From NCBI RefSeq assembly GCF_051401765.1, contig NW_027480423.1, forward strand, positions 10,478,001-10,542,000: 64,000 nt of DNA. Reading direction: 5' to 3'. This document shows, in pieces, positions 24,994 to 37,738 of this stretch (the first letter of the stretch is position 1; each line of letters starts with the position of its first letter). This DNA is from Calliopsis andreniformis (taxonomy: Eukaryota > Arthropoda > Insecta > Hymenoptera > Andrenidae). The notes under the pieces were generated by a model, which did no database searches, was not told where the DNA came from, and was given only the letters and a program-made list of their open reading frames with translations. A program made the position numbers and the translations under genes.

Positions 24994-27313
24994 GTTGCCC
25001 GGAACGTAGAAATGACCATCACTTTCAAACTGGTTGCAATTAATCCTTTTATACGATGGAAAAACTGTTGTATTTTTATTGCATTTTATGCTTCCGGCGT
25101 TGACTTCGAAGGCCCTAACTATTCAATCTGTTGGAGCAACGCCCTAGGCTGAAGCCTAGGTTGCCCGGAAAGTTGAAATGACATTAACTTTCATACTGGT
25201 TGCAATTATTCGTTTTATACGATGGAAAAACTGTTGTATTTATATTGTATTTTATGCTTCTGTCGTTGACGTCTAAGGCCGTAGCTATTAGACGTGGTGG
25301 AGCAACGCACTAGAGTGGCGCCTAGGTTGACCGGAACGTGGAATGACCATTACTTTCGCAATGTTTGCAATTATTCATTTTATATGATGGAAAAACTGTT
25401 GTACTTATATTGTATTTTATGCTTCTGGCGTTGACTTCTTATGCCCTAACTATTTCATCTGGTGGACCAACGCCCCAGGGTGAAGCCTAGGTTGCCGCAA
25501 CGTAGAAATGGAAATAACTTTCACACCGGTAGCAATTATTCGTTTTATACGATAGAAAGCAGTTCTATTTATTTTGTATTTTATGCTTCGGCCGTTGGCT
25601 TCTAAGGCCCTAACTATTCAATCTGTTGGAGCAACGCCCTAGGGTGAAGCCTAGGTTGCCCGGAAAGTAGAAATGACGTTACATTTCACACCGGTAGCAA
25701 TTATTCGTTTTACACGACGGAAAAGCTGTTATATTTATATTGTATCTTATGCTTCTGGCGTTGACTTCTTAGGCCCTAACAATTCGATCTGGTGGAATAA
25801 CGACCTAGAGTGAGGCCTAGGTTGTCCGGAACGTAGAACTGACCATAACTTTTACACAGGTAGCAATTACTCGTTTTATACAATGGAAGAACTGTTGTAT
25901 TTATATTGTATTTTATGCTTCTGGCGTTGACTTCTAAGGCACTAACTATTCGATCTGGTGGAGCAACGTCCTAGAGTGAAGCCTAGGATGCCCGGAACGT
26001 AGAAATGACCAAAACTTTCACACTGGTTGCTATTATTCGTTCTATACGATGGAAAAACTGTTATATTTATACTGTACCTTATGCTTCTGGCGTTGGCTTC
26101 TTAGGCCCTAACAATTCGATCTGGTGGAACAGCGACCTAGAGTGAGGCCTAGGTAGCCCGGAACATAGAAATGACCATCACTTTCAAACTGGTTGCAATT
26201 ATTCATGTTATATGATGGAAAAACTGTTGTATTTTTATTGCATTTTATGCTTCGGGCATTGACTTCTAAGGTCCTAACTATTCAATCTGTTGGAGCAACG
26301 CCCTAGGGTGAAGCCTAGGTTGCCCGGAAAGAAGAAATGACCATAACTTTCATACTGCTTGCAATTATTCGTTTTATACGATGGAAAAACTGTTGTATTT
26401 ATATTGTATTTTATACTTCGGGTGTTGACTTCTAAGGCCCTAACTAATCAATCTGTTGGACCAACGCCCTAGAGTGAAGCCTAGGTTGCTCGGAATGTAG
26501 AAATGACCATAACATGCACGCTGGTTGAAATTATTCGTTTTATACAATGGAAAGCTATTGTATTTATATTGTATTTTATGCTGCTGGCGTTCACTTCTTA
26601 GGCCCTAACTATTCGATCTGGTGGAACAACGCCCTGGGGTGAAGCCTAGGTTGCCGGGAACATAGAAATGACCATAACTTTCACACTGGCCTCTATTATT
26701 CGTTTTATACGATGGAGAAACTGTTATATTTATATTGTATTTTATGCTTCTGGCGTTGCCTTCTTAGGCCCTAGCTGTTCGATCTGGTGGAACAACGCCC
26801 TAGAGTGAAGCCTAGGTTGCCCGGAACGTAGAAATGACCATAACTTTCACACTGGTTGCTATTATTCGTTCTATACGATGGAAAAACTGTTATATTTATA
26901 TTGTATCTTATGCTTCTGGCGTTGACTTCTTAGGCCCTAACAATTGGATCTGGTGGAACAACGCCCTAGAGTGAAGCCTAGGTTGCCTGGAACGTACAAA
27001 TGACCATCACTTTCACACGGGTTGCAATTATTCCTATTATAGGATGGAAAGACTGTTGTATTTTTATTGTATTTTATGCTTCAGGCGTTGACTTATGAGG
27101 CCGTAGCTATTCGATATGGTGGAAGAACGCCATAGAGTGAAGCCTAGGTTGAACGGAACGTAGAAATGACCATAACTTTCATACTGGTGACAATTATTCG
27201 TTCGATATGATAGAAAGACTGTTGTATTTATATTGTATTTTATGCTGCTGGAATTCACTTCTTAGGCCCTAACTATTCGATCTGGTGGAACAACGCCCTG
27301 GGGTGAAGCCTAG
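24994..27313 (+). repeat. HOR unit X, copy 2 (14 monomers, 2,320 bp)
   Basis: Tandem duplicate of X copy 1 with only scattered single-base differences, for example gaagcgtagg against gaagcctagg, ttcgatatgatag against ttctatatgatag, and tggaattcac against tggcgttcac at 27250. After it the order switches from X to Y near 27337. Confidence 0.92.
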
Positions 27314-29612
27314 GTTGCCCGGAACGTAGAAATGACCATAACTTTCACACTGGTTTCTATTATTCGTTTTATACGATGGAAAAACTGTTATATTTATATT
27401 GTATTTTATGCTTCTGGCGTTGACTTATAAGGCACTAACTATACGATCTGGTGGAGCAACACCCTAGAGAGAAGCCTAGGTTGCCCGGAACGTAGAAATG
27501 ACCATCACTTTCAAACTGGTTGCAATTGTTCCTGTTATATGATGGAAAAACTGTTGTATTTATATTGTATTTTATGCTTCGGGCGTTGACTGCTAAGGCC
27601 CTAACTATTCAATCTGTTGGATCAACGCCCTAGAGTGAAGCCTAGGTTGCCCGGAACTGGTTGCAATTAATCCTTTTATACGATGGAAAAACTGTTGTAT
27701 TTTTATTGCATTTTATGCTTCCGGCGTTGACTTCTAAGGCCCTAACTATTCAATCTGTTGGAGCAACGCCCAAGGGTGAAGCCTATGTTGCCCGGGAAGA
27801 AGAAATGACGTTAACTTTCATACTGGTTGCAATTATTCGTTTTATTCGATGGAAAAACTGTTGTATTTATATTGCATTTTATGCTTCTGGCGTTGACTTC
27901 TATTGCACTAACTATTCGATCTGGTGGAACCGCGCCCTGGGGTGAAGCCTAGGTTGCCCGGAACGTAGAAATGACCATAGCTTTCATACTGTTTGCAATC
28001 ATTCGTTTTATATGATGGAAGAGCTGTTGAATTTATATTGTATTTTATGCTGCTGGCGTTCACTTCTTAGGCCCTAACTATTCGATATGGTGGAACAACG
28101 CCCTGGGGTGAAGCCTAGGTTGCCCGGAACGTAGAAATGACCATAACTTTGACACTGGTTGCTATTATTCGTTTTATACGATGGAAAAACTGTTCCATTT
28201 ATTTTGTATTTTATGCTTCGGGCGTTGACTTCTAAGGCCCTAACTGTTTGATCTGGTGGAGCAACGCCCTAGAGTGAAGCTAAGGTTGCCCGGAACGTAG
28301 AAATGACCATAACTTTCACACTGGATGCTATTATTCGTTCTATACGATGGAAAAACTGTTGTATTTTTATTGAATTATATGCTTCCGGCGTTGACTTCTA
28401 AGGCCCTAACTATTCAATCTGTTGGAGCAACTCCCTAGGGTGAAGCCTAGGTTGCCCGGAAAGCAGAAATGACGTTAACCTTCATACTGGTTGCAATTAT
28501 TCGTTTTATACGATGGAAAAACTGATGTATTTATATTGTATTTTAAGCATCTGGCGTTCACTTCTTAGGCCCTAACTATTCGATCTGGTGGAACAACGCC
28601 CTATGGTGAAGCCTAGGTCGACCGGAACGTAGAAATGACGTTAACTTTCACACCGGTAGCAATTATTCGTTTTACACGACGGAAAAGCTGTTATACTTAT
28701 ATTGTATCTTATGCTTCTGGCGTTGACTTCTTAGGCCCTCACTATTGAATCTGTTGGAGCAACGCCCTAGGGTGAAGCCCAGGTTGCCCGGAAAGTAGAA
28801 ATGACGTTAACTTTCACACCGGTAGCAATTATTCGTTTTACACGACTTAAAAGCTGTTATACTTATATTGTATCTTATGCTTCTGGCGTTGACTTCTTAG
28901 GCCCTAACAATTCGATCTGGTGGAACAACGGCCTAGAGTGAGGCCTAGGTTGTCCGGAACGTAGAACTGACCATAACTTTCACACTGGTTGCTATTATTC
29001 GTTCTATACGATGGAAAAACTGTTATATTTATATTGTATCTTATGCTTCTGGCGTTGACTTCTTAGGCCCTAACAATTGGATCTGGTGGAACAACGCCCT
29101 AGAGTGAAGCCTAGGTTGCCTGGAACGTACAAATGACCATCACTTTCACACGGGTTGCAATTATTCCTATTATAGGATGGAAAGACTGTTGTATTTTTAT
29201 TGTATTTTATGCTTCAGGCGTTGACTTATGAGGCCGTAGCTATTCGATATGGTGGAAGAACGCCATAGAGTGCAGCCTAGGTTGAACGGAACGTAGAAAT
29301 GACCATAACTTTCATACTGGTGACAATTATTCGTTCTATATGATAGAAAGACTGTTGTATTTATATTGTATTTTATGCTGCTGGCGTTCACTTCTTAGGC
29401 CCTAACTATTCGATCTGGTGGAACAACGCCCTGGGGTGAAGCCTAGGTTGCCCGGAACGTAGAAATGACCATAACTTTCACACTGGTTTCTATTATTCGT
29501 TTTATACAATGGAAAAACTGTTGTATTTATATTGTATTTTATGCTTCTGGCGTTGACTTCTGAGGCACAAACTATTCGATCCGGTGGAGCAATGCCCTAG
29601 AGTGAAGCCTAG
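27314..29612 (+). repeat. HOR unit Y, copy 1 (14 monomers, 2,299 bp)
   Basis: Unit Y contains, in order, actggtttctattattcg, gacttataaggcac, gactgctaaggccc, cgcccaagggtg, tctattgcactaac, gaagagctgttgaatt, gaagctaagg, gtcgaccgg and cgacttaaaagctg, then three monomers like the end of X. Copy 1 is 25 bp short owing to the deletion in the monomer at 27646. X and Y together form a 28-monomer repeat. Confidence 0.9.
27646..27786 (+). repeat. 141-bp monomer with 25-bp deletion (Y copy 1)
   Basis: gttgcccggaac runs straight into tggttgcaattaatcc. The equivalent monomers at 32265 and 37905 contain the missing 25 bp (gtagaactgacc through ctttcaaac). The deletion ends share aac, a 3-bp microhomology. 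Confidence 0.92.
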
Positions 29613-31932
29613 GTTGCCCGGAACGTAGAAATGACCATCACTTTCAAACTGGTTGCAATTAATCCTTTTATACGATGGAAAAACTGTTGTATTTTTATTG
29701 CATTTTATGCTTCCGGCGTTGACTTCGAAGGCCCTAACTATTCAATCTGTTGGAGCAACGCCCTAGGCTGAAGCCTAGGTTGCCCGGAAAGTTGAAATGA
29801 CATTAACTTTCATACTGGTTGCAATTATTCGTTTTATACGATGGAAAAACTGTTGTATTTATATTGTATTTTATGCTTCTGTCGTTGACGTCTAAGGCCG
29901 TAGCTATTAGACGTGGTGGAGCAACGCACTAGAGTGGCGCCTAGGTTGACCCGAACGTGGAATGACCATTACTTTCGCAATGTTTGCAATTATTCATTTT
30001 ATATGATGGAAAAACTGTTGTACTTATATTGTATTTTATGCTTCTGGCGTTGACTTCTTATGCCCTAACTATTTCATCTGGTGGACCAACGCCCCAGGGT
30101 GAAGCCTAGGTTGCCGCAACGTAGAAATGGAAATAACTTTCACACCGGTAGCAATTATTCGTTTTATACGATAGAAAGCAGTTCTATTTATTTTGTATTT
30201 TATGCTTCGGCCGTTGGCTTCTACGGCCCTAACTATTCAATCTGTTGGAGCAACGCCCTAGGGTGAAGCCTAGGTTGCCCGGAAAGTAGAAATGACGTTA
30301 CATTTCACACCGGTAGCAATTATTCGTTTTACACGACGGAAAAGCTGTTATATTTATATTGTATCTTATGCTTCTGGCGTTGACTTCTTAGGCCCTAACA
30401 ATTCGATCTGGTGGAATAACGACCTAGAGTGAGGCCTAGGTTGTCCGGAACGTAGAACTGACCATAACTTTTACACAGGTAGCAATTACTCGTTTTATAC
30501 AATGGAAGAACTGTTGTATTTATATTGTATTTTATGCTTCTGGCGTTGACTTCTAAGGCACTAACTATTCGATCTGGTGGAGCAACGTCCTAGAGTGAAG
30601 CCTAGGTTGCCCGGAACGTAGAAATGACCAAAACTTTCACACTGGTTGCTATTATTCGTTCTATACGATGGAAAAACTGTTATATTTATACTGTACCTTA
30701 TGCTTCTGGCGTTGGCTTCTTAGGCCCTAACAATTCGATCTGGTGGAACAGCGACCTAGAGTGAGGCCTAGGTAGCCCGGAACATAGAAATGACCATCAC
30801 TTTCAAACTGGTTGCAATTATTCATGTTATATGATGGAAAAACTGTTGTATTTTTATTGCATTTTATGCTTCGGGCATTGACTTCTAAGGTCCTAACTAT
30901 TCAATCTGTTGGAGCAACGCCCTAGGGTGAAGCCTAGGTTGCCCGGAAAGAAGAAATGACCATAACTTTCATACTGCTTGCAATTATTCGTTTTATACGA
31001 TGGAAAAACTGTTGTATTTATATTGTATTTTATACTTCGGGTGTTGACTTCTAAGGCCCTAACTATTCAATCTGTTGGACCAACGCCCTAGAGTGAAGCC
31101 TAGGTTGCTCGGAATGTAGAAATGACCATAACATGCACGCTGGTTGAAATTATTCGTTTTATACAATGGAAAGCTATTGTATTTATATTGTATTTTATGC
31201 TGCTGGCGTTCACTTCTTAGGCCCTAACTATTCGATCTGGTGGAACAACGCCCTGGGGTGAAGCCTAGGTTGCCGGGAACATAGAAATGACCATAACTTT
31301 CACACTGGTCTCTATTATTCGTTTTATACGATGGAGAAACTGTTATATTTATATTGTATTTTATGCTTCTGGCGTTGCCTTCTTAGGCCCTAGCTGTTCG
31401 ATCTGGTGGAACAACGCCCTAGAGTGAAGCCTAGGTTGCCCGGAACGTAGAAATGACCATAACTTTCACACTGGTTGCTATTATTCGTTCTATACGATGG
31501 AAAAACTGTTATATTTATATTGTATCTTATGCTTCTGGCGTTGACTTCTTAGGCCCTAACAATTGGATCTGGTGGAACAACGCCCTAGAGTGAAGCCTAG
31601 GTTGCCTGGAACGTACAAATGACCATCACTTTCACACGGGTTGCAATTATTCCTATTATAGGATGGAAAGACTGTTGTATTTTTATTGTATTTTATGCTT
31701 CAGGCGTTGACTTATGAGGCCGTAGCTATTCGATATGGTGGAAGAACGCCATAGAGTGAAGCCTAGGTTGAACGGAACGTAGAAATGACCATAACTTTCA
31801 TACTGGTGACAATTATTCGTTCGATATGATAGAAAGACTGTTGTATTTATATTGTATTTTATGCTGCTGGAATTCACTTCTTAGGCCCTAACTATTCGAT
31901 CTGGTGGAACAACGCCCTAGGGTGAAGCCTAG
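29613..31932 (+). repeat. HOR unit X, copy 3 (14 monomers, 2,320 bp)
   Basis: Same fourteen monomers and spacing as X copies 1 and 2. A private change is ctacggccc at 30220, where the others read ctaaggccc, and gacccgaacgtgg near 29948 replaces gaccggaacgtgg. It is followed directly by Y copy 2, so 29613-34256 is the best complete X+Y 28-mer at 4,644 bp. Confidence 0.92.
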
Positions 31933-34256
31933 GTTGCCCGGAACGTAGAAATGACCATAACTTTCACACTGGTTTCTATTATTCGTTTTATACGATGGAA
32001 AAACTGTTATATTTATATTGTATTTTATGCTTCTGGCGTTGACTTATAAGGCACTAACTATACGATCTGGTGGAGCAACACCCTAGAGAGAAGCCTAGGT
32101 TGCCCGGAACGTTGAAATGACCATCACTTTCAAACTGGTTGCAATTGTTCCTGTTATATGATGGAAAAACTGTTGTATTTATATTGTATTTTATGCTTCG
32201 GGCGTTGACTGCTAAGGCCCTAACTATTCAATCTGTTGGATCAACGCCCTAGAGTGAAGCCTAGGTTGCCCGGAACGTAGAACTGACCATCACTTTCAAA
32301 CTGGTTGCAATTAATCCTTTTATACGATGGAAAAACTGTTGTATTTTTATTGCATTTTATGCTTCCGGCGTTGACTTCTAAGGCCCTAACTATTCAATCT
32401 GTTGGAGCAACGCCCAAGGGTGAAGCCTATGTTGCCCGGGAAGAAGAAATGACGTTAACTTTCATACTGGTTGCAATTATTCGTTTTATTCGATGGAAAA
32501 ACTGTTGTATTTATATTGCATTTTATGCTTCTGGCGTTGACTTCTATTGCACTAACTATTCGATCTGGTGGAACAGCGCCCTGGGGTGAAGCCTAGGTTG
32601 CCCGGAACGTAGAAATGACCATAGCTTTCATACTGTTTGCAATCATTCGTTTTATATGATGGAAGAGCTGTTGAATTTATATTGTATTTTATGCTGCTGG
32701 CGTTCACTTCTTAGGCCCTAACTATTCGATATGGTGGAACAACGCCCTGGGGTGAAGCCTAGGTTGCCCGGAACGTAGAAATGACCATAACTTTGACACT
32801 GGTTGCTATTATTCGTTTTATACGATGGAAAAACTGTTCCATTTATTTTGTATTTTATGCTTCGGGCGTTGACTTCTAAGGCCCTAACTGTTTGATCTGG
32901 TGGAGCAACGCCCTAGAGTGAAGCTAAGGTTGCCCGGAACGTAGAAATGACCATAACTTTCACACTGGATGCTATTATTCGTTCTATACGATGGAAAAAC
33001 TGTTGTATTTTTATTGAATTATATGCTTCCGGCGTTGACTTCTAAGGCCCTAACTATTCAATCTGTTGGAGCAACTCCCTAGGGTGAAGCCTAGGTTGCC
33101 CGGAAAGCAGAAATGACGTTAACCTTCATACTGGTTGCAATTATTCGTTTTATACGATGGAAAAACTGATGTATTTATATTGTATTTTAAGCATCTGGCG
33201 TTCACTTCTTAGGCCCTAACTATTCGATCTGGTGGAACAACGCCCTATGGTGAAGCCTAGGTCGACCGGAACGTAGAAATGACGTTAACTTTCACACCGG
33301 TAGCAATTATTCGTTTTACACGACGGAAAAGCTGTTATACTTATATTGTATCTTATGCTTCTGGCGTTGACTTCTTAGGCCCTCACTATTGAATCTGTTG
33401 GAGCAACGCCCTAGGGTGAAGCCCAGGTTGCCCGGAAAGTAGAAATGACGTTAACTTTCTCACCGGTAGCAATTATTCGTTTTACACGACTTAAAAGCTG
33501 TTATACTTATATTGTATCTTATGCTTCTGGCGTTGACTTCTTAGGCCCTAACAATTCGATCTGGTGGAACAACGGCCTAGAGTGAGGCCTAGGTTGTCCG
33601 GAACGTAGAACTGACCATAACTTTCACACTGGTTGCTATTATTCGTTCTATACGATGGAAAAACTGTTATATTTATATTGTATCTTATGCTTCTGGCGTT
33701 GACTTCTTAGGCCCTAACAATTGGATCTGGTGGAACAACGCCCTAGAGTGAAGCCTAGGTTGCCTGGAACGTACAAATGACCATCACTTTCACACGGGTT
33801 GCAATTATTCCTATTATAGGATGGAAAGACTGTTGTATTTTTATTGTATTTTATGCTTCAGGCGTTGACTTATGAGGCCGTAGCTATTCGATATGGTGGA
33901 AGAACGCCATAGAGTGAAGCCTAGGTTGAACGGAACGTAGAAATGACCATAACTTTCATACTGGTGACAATTATTCGTTCTATATGATAGAAATACTGTT
34001 GTATTTATATTGTATTTTATGCTGCTGGCGTTCACTTCTTAGGCCCTAACTATTCGATCTGGTGGAACAACGCCCTGGGGTGAAGCCTAGGTTGCCCGGA
34101 ACGTAGAAATGACCATAACTTTCACACTGGTTTCTATTATTCGTTTTATACAATGGAAAAACTGTTGTATTTATATTGTATTTTATGCTTCTGGCGTTGA
34201 CTTCTGAGGCACAAACTATTCGATCCGGTGGAGCAATGCCCTAGAGTGAAGCCTAG
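31933..34256 (+). repeat. HOR unit Y, copy 2 (14 monomers, 2,324 bp)
   Basis: Complete unit Y, exactly 14x166 bp. The monomer 32265-32430 is full length where Y copy 1 has the 25-bp deletion. Monomer order and private marks match copy 1 throughout; the near identity suggests the 4.64 kb X+Y repeat was amplified recently. Confidence 0.92.
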
Positions 34257-36244
34257 GTTGCCCGGAACGTAGAAATGACCATCACTTTCAAACTGGTTGC
34301 AATTAATCCTTTTATACGATGGAAAAACTGTTGTATTTTTATTGCATTTTATGCTTCCGGCGTTGACTTCGAAGGCCCTAACTATTCAATCTGTTGGAGC
34401 AACGCCCTAGGCTGAAGCCTAGGTTGCCCGGAAAGTTGAAATGACATTAACTTTCATACTGGTTGCAATTATTCGTTTTATACGATGGAAAAACTGTTGT
34501 ATTTATATTGTATTTTATGCTTCTGTCGTTGACGTCTAAGGCCGTAGCTATTAGACGTGGTGGAGCAACGCACTAGAGTGGCGCCTCGGTTGACCGGAAC
34601 GTGGAATGACCATTACTTTCGCAATGTTTGCAATTATTCATTTTATATGATGGAAAAACTGTTGTACTTATATTGTATTTTATGCTTCTGGCGTTGACTT
34701 CTTATGCCCTAACTATTTCATCTGGTGGACCAACGCCCCAGGGTGAAGCCTAGGTTGCCGCAACGTAGAAATGGAAATAACTTTCACACCGGTAGCAATT
34801 ATTCGTTTTATACGATAGAAAGCAGTTCTATTTATTTTGTATTTTATGCTTCGGCCGTTGGCTTCTAAGGCCCTAACTATTCAATCTGTTGGAGCAACGC
34901 CCTAGGGTGAAGCCTAGGTTGCCCGGAAAGTAGAAATGACGTTACATTTCACACCGGTAGCAATTATTCGTTTTACACGACGGAAAAGCTGTTATATTTA
35001 TATTGTATCTTATGCTTCTGGCGTTGACTTCTTAGGCCCTAACAATTCGATCTGGTGGAACAGCGACCTAGAGTGAGGCCTAGGTAGCCCGGAACATAGA
35101 AATGACCATCACTTTCAAACTGGTTGCAATTATTCATGTTATATGATGGAAAAACTGTTGTATTTTTATTGCATTTAATGCTTCGGGCATTGACTTCTAA
35201 GGTCCTAACTATTCAATCTGTTGGAGCAACGCCCTAGGGTGAAGCCTAGGTTGCCCGGAAAGAAGAAATGACCATAACTTTCATACTGCTTGCAATTATT
35301 CGTTTTATACGATGGAAAAACTGTTGTATTTATATTGTATTTTATACTTCGGGTGTTGACTTCTAAGGCCCTAACTATTCAATCTGTTGGACCAACGCCC
35401 TAGAGTGAAGCCTAGGTTGCTCGGAATGTAGAAATGACCATAACATGCACGCTGGTTGAAATTATTCGTTTTATACAATGGAAAGCTATTGTATTTATAT
35501 TGTATTTTATGCTGCTGGCGTTCACTTCTTAGGCCCTAACTATTCGATCTGGTGGAACAACGCCCTGGGGTGAAGCCTAGGTTGCCGGGAACATAGAAAT
35601 GACCATAACTTTCACACTGGTCTCTATTATTCGTTTTATACGATGGAGAAACTGTTATATTTATATTGTATTTTATGCTTCTGGCGTTGCCTTCTTAGGC
35701 CCTAGCTGTTCGATCTGGTGGAACAACGCCCTAGAGTGAAGCCTAGGTTGCCCGGAACGTAGAAATGACCATAACTTTCACACTGGTTGCTATTATTCGT
35801 TCTATACGATGGAAAAACTGTTATATTTATATTGTATCTTATGCTTCTGGCGTTGACTTCTTAGGCCCTAACAATTGGATCTGGTGGAACAACACCCTAG
35901 AGTGAAGCCTAGGTTGCCTGGAACGTACAAATGACCATCACTTTCACACGGGTTGCAATTATTCCTATTATAGGATGGAAAGACTGTTGTATTTTTATTG
36001 TATTTTATGCTTCAGGCGTTGACTTATGAGGCCGCAGCTATTGGATATGGTGGAAGAACGCCATAGAGTGAAGCCTAGGTTGAACGGAACGTAGAAATGA
36101 CCATAACTTTCATACTGGTGACAATTATTCGTTCGATATGATAGAAAGACTGTTGTATTTATATTGTATTTTATGCTGCTGGCGTTCACTTCCTAGGCCC
36201 TAACTATTCGATCTGGTGGAACAACGCCCTGGGGTGAAGCCTAG
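34257..36244 (+). repeat. HOR unit X, copy 4 (12 monomers, two deleted)
   Basis: Follows X order but jumps near 35040-35080 from the caattcgatctggtgg half of one monomer to the gaacagcgacctagagtg half of the monomer two further on, losing 332 bp in register. The rest matches X. After 36245 the order switches to unrelated monomers rather than to Y. Confidence 0.88.
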
Positions 36245-37738
36245 GTTGCCCGGAACGTAGAAATGACCATAACTTTCACACTGGTTTCTATTATTCGTTT
36301 TATACAATGGAAAAACTGTTATATTTATATTGTACTTTATGCTTCTGGCGTTGCCTTCTTAGGCCCTAACTGTTCGATCTGGTAGAACAACGCCCTAGAG
36401 TGAAGCCTAGGTTACCCGGAACGTAGAAATGACCAGTACTTTCACACTGTTTGCAGTGACTCCTGTTATACGATGGAAAAACTGTTGCATCTTTATTGAA
36501 TTTTATGCTTCTGGCGTTGACTTCTAAGGCCCTAACTATGCTATCTGGTGTATCAACGCCCTAGAGTGAAGCCTAGGTTGCTCGGAATGTAAAAATGACC
36601 ATATCATTCACACTGGTTGAAATTATTCGTTTTATACAATGGAAAAACTGTTATGTTTATATTGTATTTTATGCTTCTGGCGTTGACTTCTTATGCCACA
36701 ACTATTCCATCTGGTGGAACAACGCCCTAGGGTGAAGCGTAGGTTGCCCGGAAAGTAGAAATGGAAATAACTTTCACACCGGTAGCAATTATTCGTTTTA
36801 TAGGATGGAAAAACTGTTCTATTTATTTTGTACTTTATGCTTCGGCCGTTGACTTCTAAGGCCCTAACTATTGGATCTGTTGGAGCAACGCCCTAGGGTG
36901 AAGCCTAGGTTACCCGGAACGTAGAAATGACCAGTACCTTCACACTGTTTGCAGTGACTCCTGTTATACGATGGAAAAACTGTTGCATCTTTATTGAATT
37001 TTATGCTTCTGGCGTTGACTTCTAAGGCCCTAACCATTCTATCTGGTGTATCAACGCCCCAGAGTGAAGCCTAGGTTGCTCGGAATGTAAAAATGACCAT
37101 AACATTCACACTGGTTGAAATTATTCGTTTTATACGATGGAAAAACTGTTATATTTAAATTGTACTTTATGCTTCTGGCGTTGATTTCTTAGGCCCTAAC
37201 TATTCAATCTGGTGGAACAACACCCTAGAGTGAGGCGTAGGTTGCCCGGAACGTAGAAATGACCATCACTTCCATACTGGTAGCAATTATTCGTTTTATA
37301 TGATGGAAAAACTGTTGTATTTTTATTGCATTTTATGCTTCGGGCATTGACTTCTTAGGCCCTAACAATTCGATCTGGTGGAACAACGCCCTAGAGTGAA
37401 GCCTAGGTTGCCTGGAACGTGCAAATGACCATCACTTTCACACGGGTTGCAATTATTCCTGTTATAGGACGGAAAGACTGTTGTATTTTTATTGTATTTT
37501 ATGCTTCTGGCGTTGTCTTCTGAGGCCGTTGCTATTCGATGTAGTGGAAGAACGCCATAGAGTGAAGCCTAGGTTGCCCGGAACGTAGAAATGTCCATAA
37601 CTTTAATACTGGTTGCAATTATTCGTTTTATACGATGGAAAAACTGTTATATTTATATTGTATTTTATGCTTCTGGCGTTGACTTATAAGGCACTAACTA
37701 TACGATCTGGTGGAGCAACACCCTAGAGAGAAGCCTAG
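36245..37738 (+). repeat. Diverged spacer with a three-monomer internal repeat
   Basis: Nine monomers interrupt the X/Y series. The pair at 36411-36742 (gaccagtac, gcagtgactcc, then tcggaatgtaaaaatg) is repeated 498 bp later at 36909-37240, exactly three monomers on; the third members (36743 and 37241) differ. The last two monomers before 37739 (gtgcaaatgacc; gtagtggaagaacgcc) are shared with 41878-42209 and 44697-45028. Confidence 0.82.

Noticed and set aside
27661..27945. Plus-strand open frame of 94 codons, repeated at 32305 and 37945
   Set aside because: It lies inside unit Y. The first copy opens at the 25-bp deletion and the others at the same in-unit position. Its codons correspond to the ordinary monomer sequence, so it is chance openness of a repeat.
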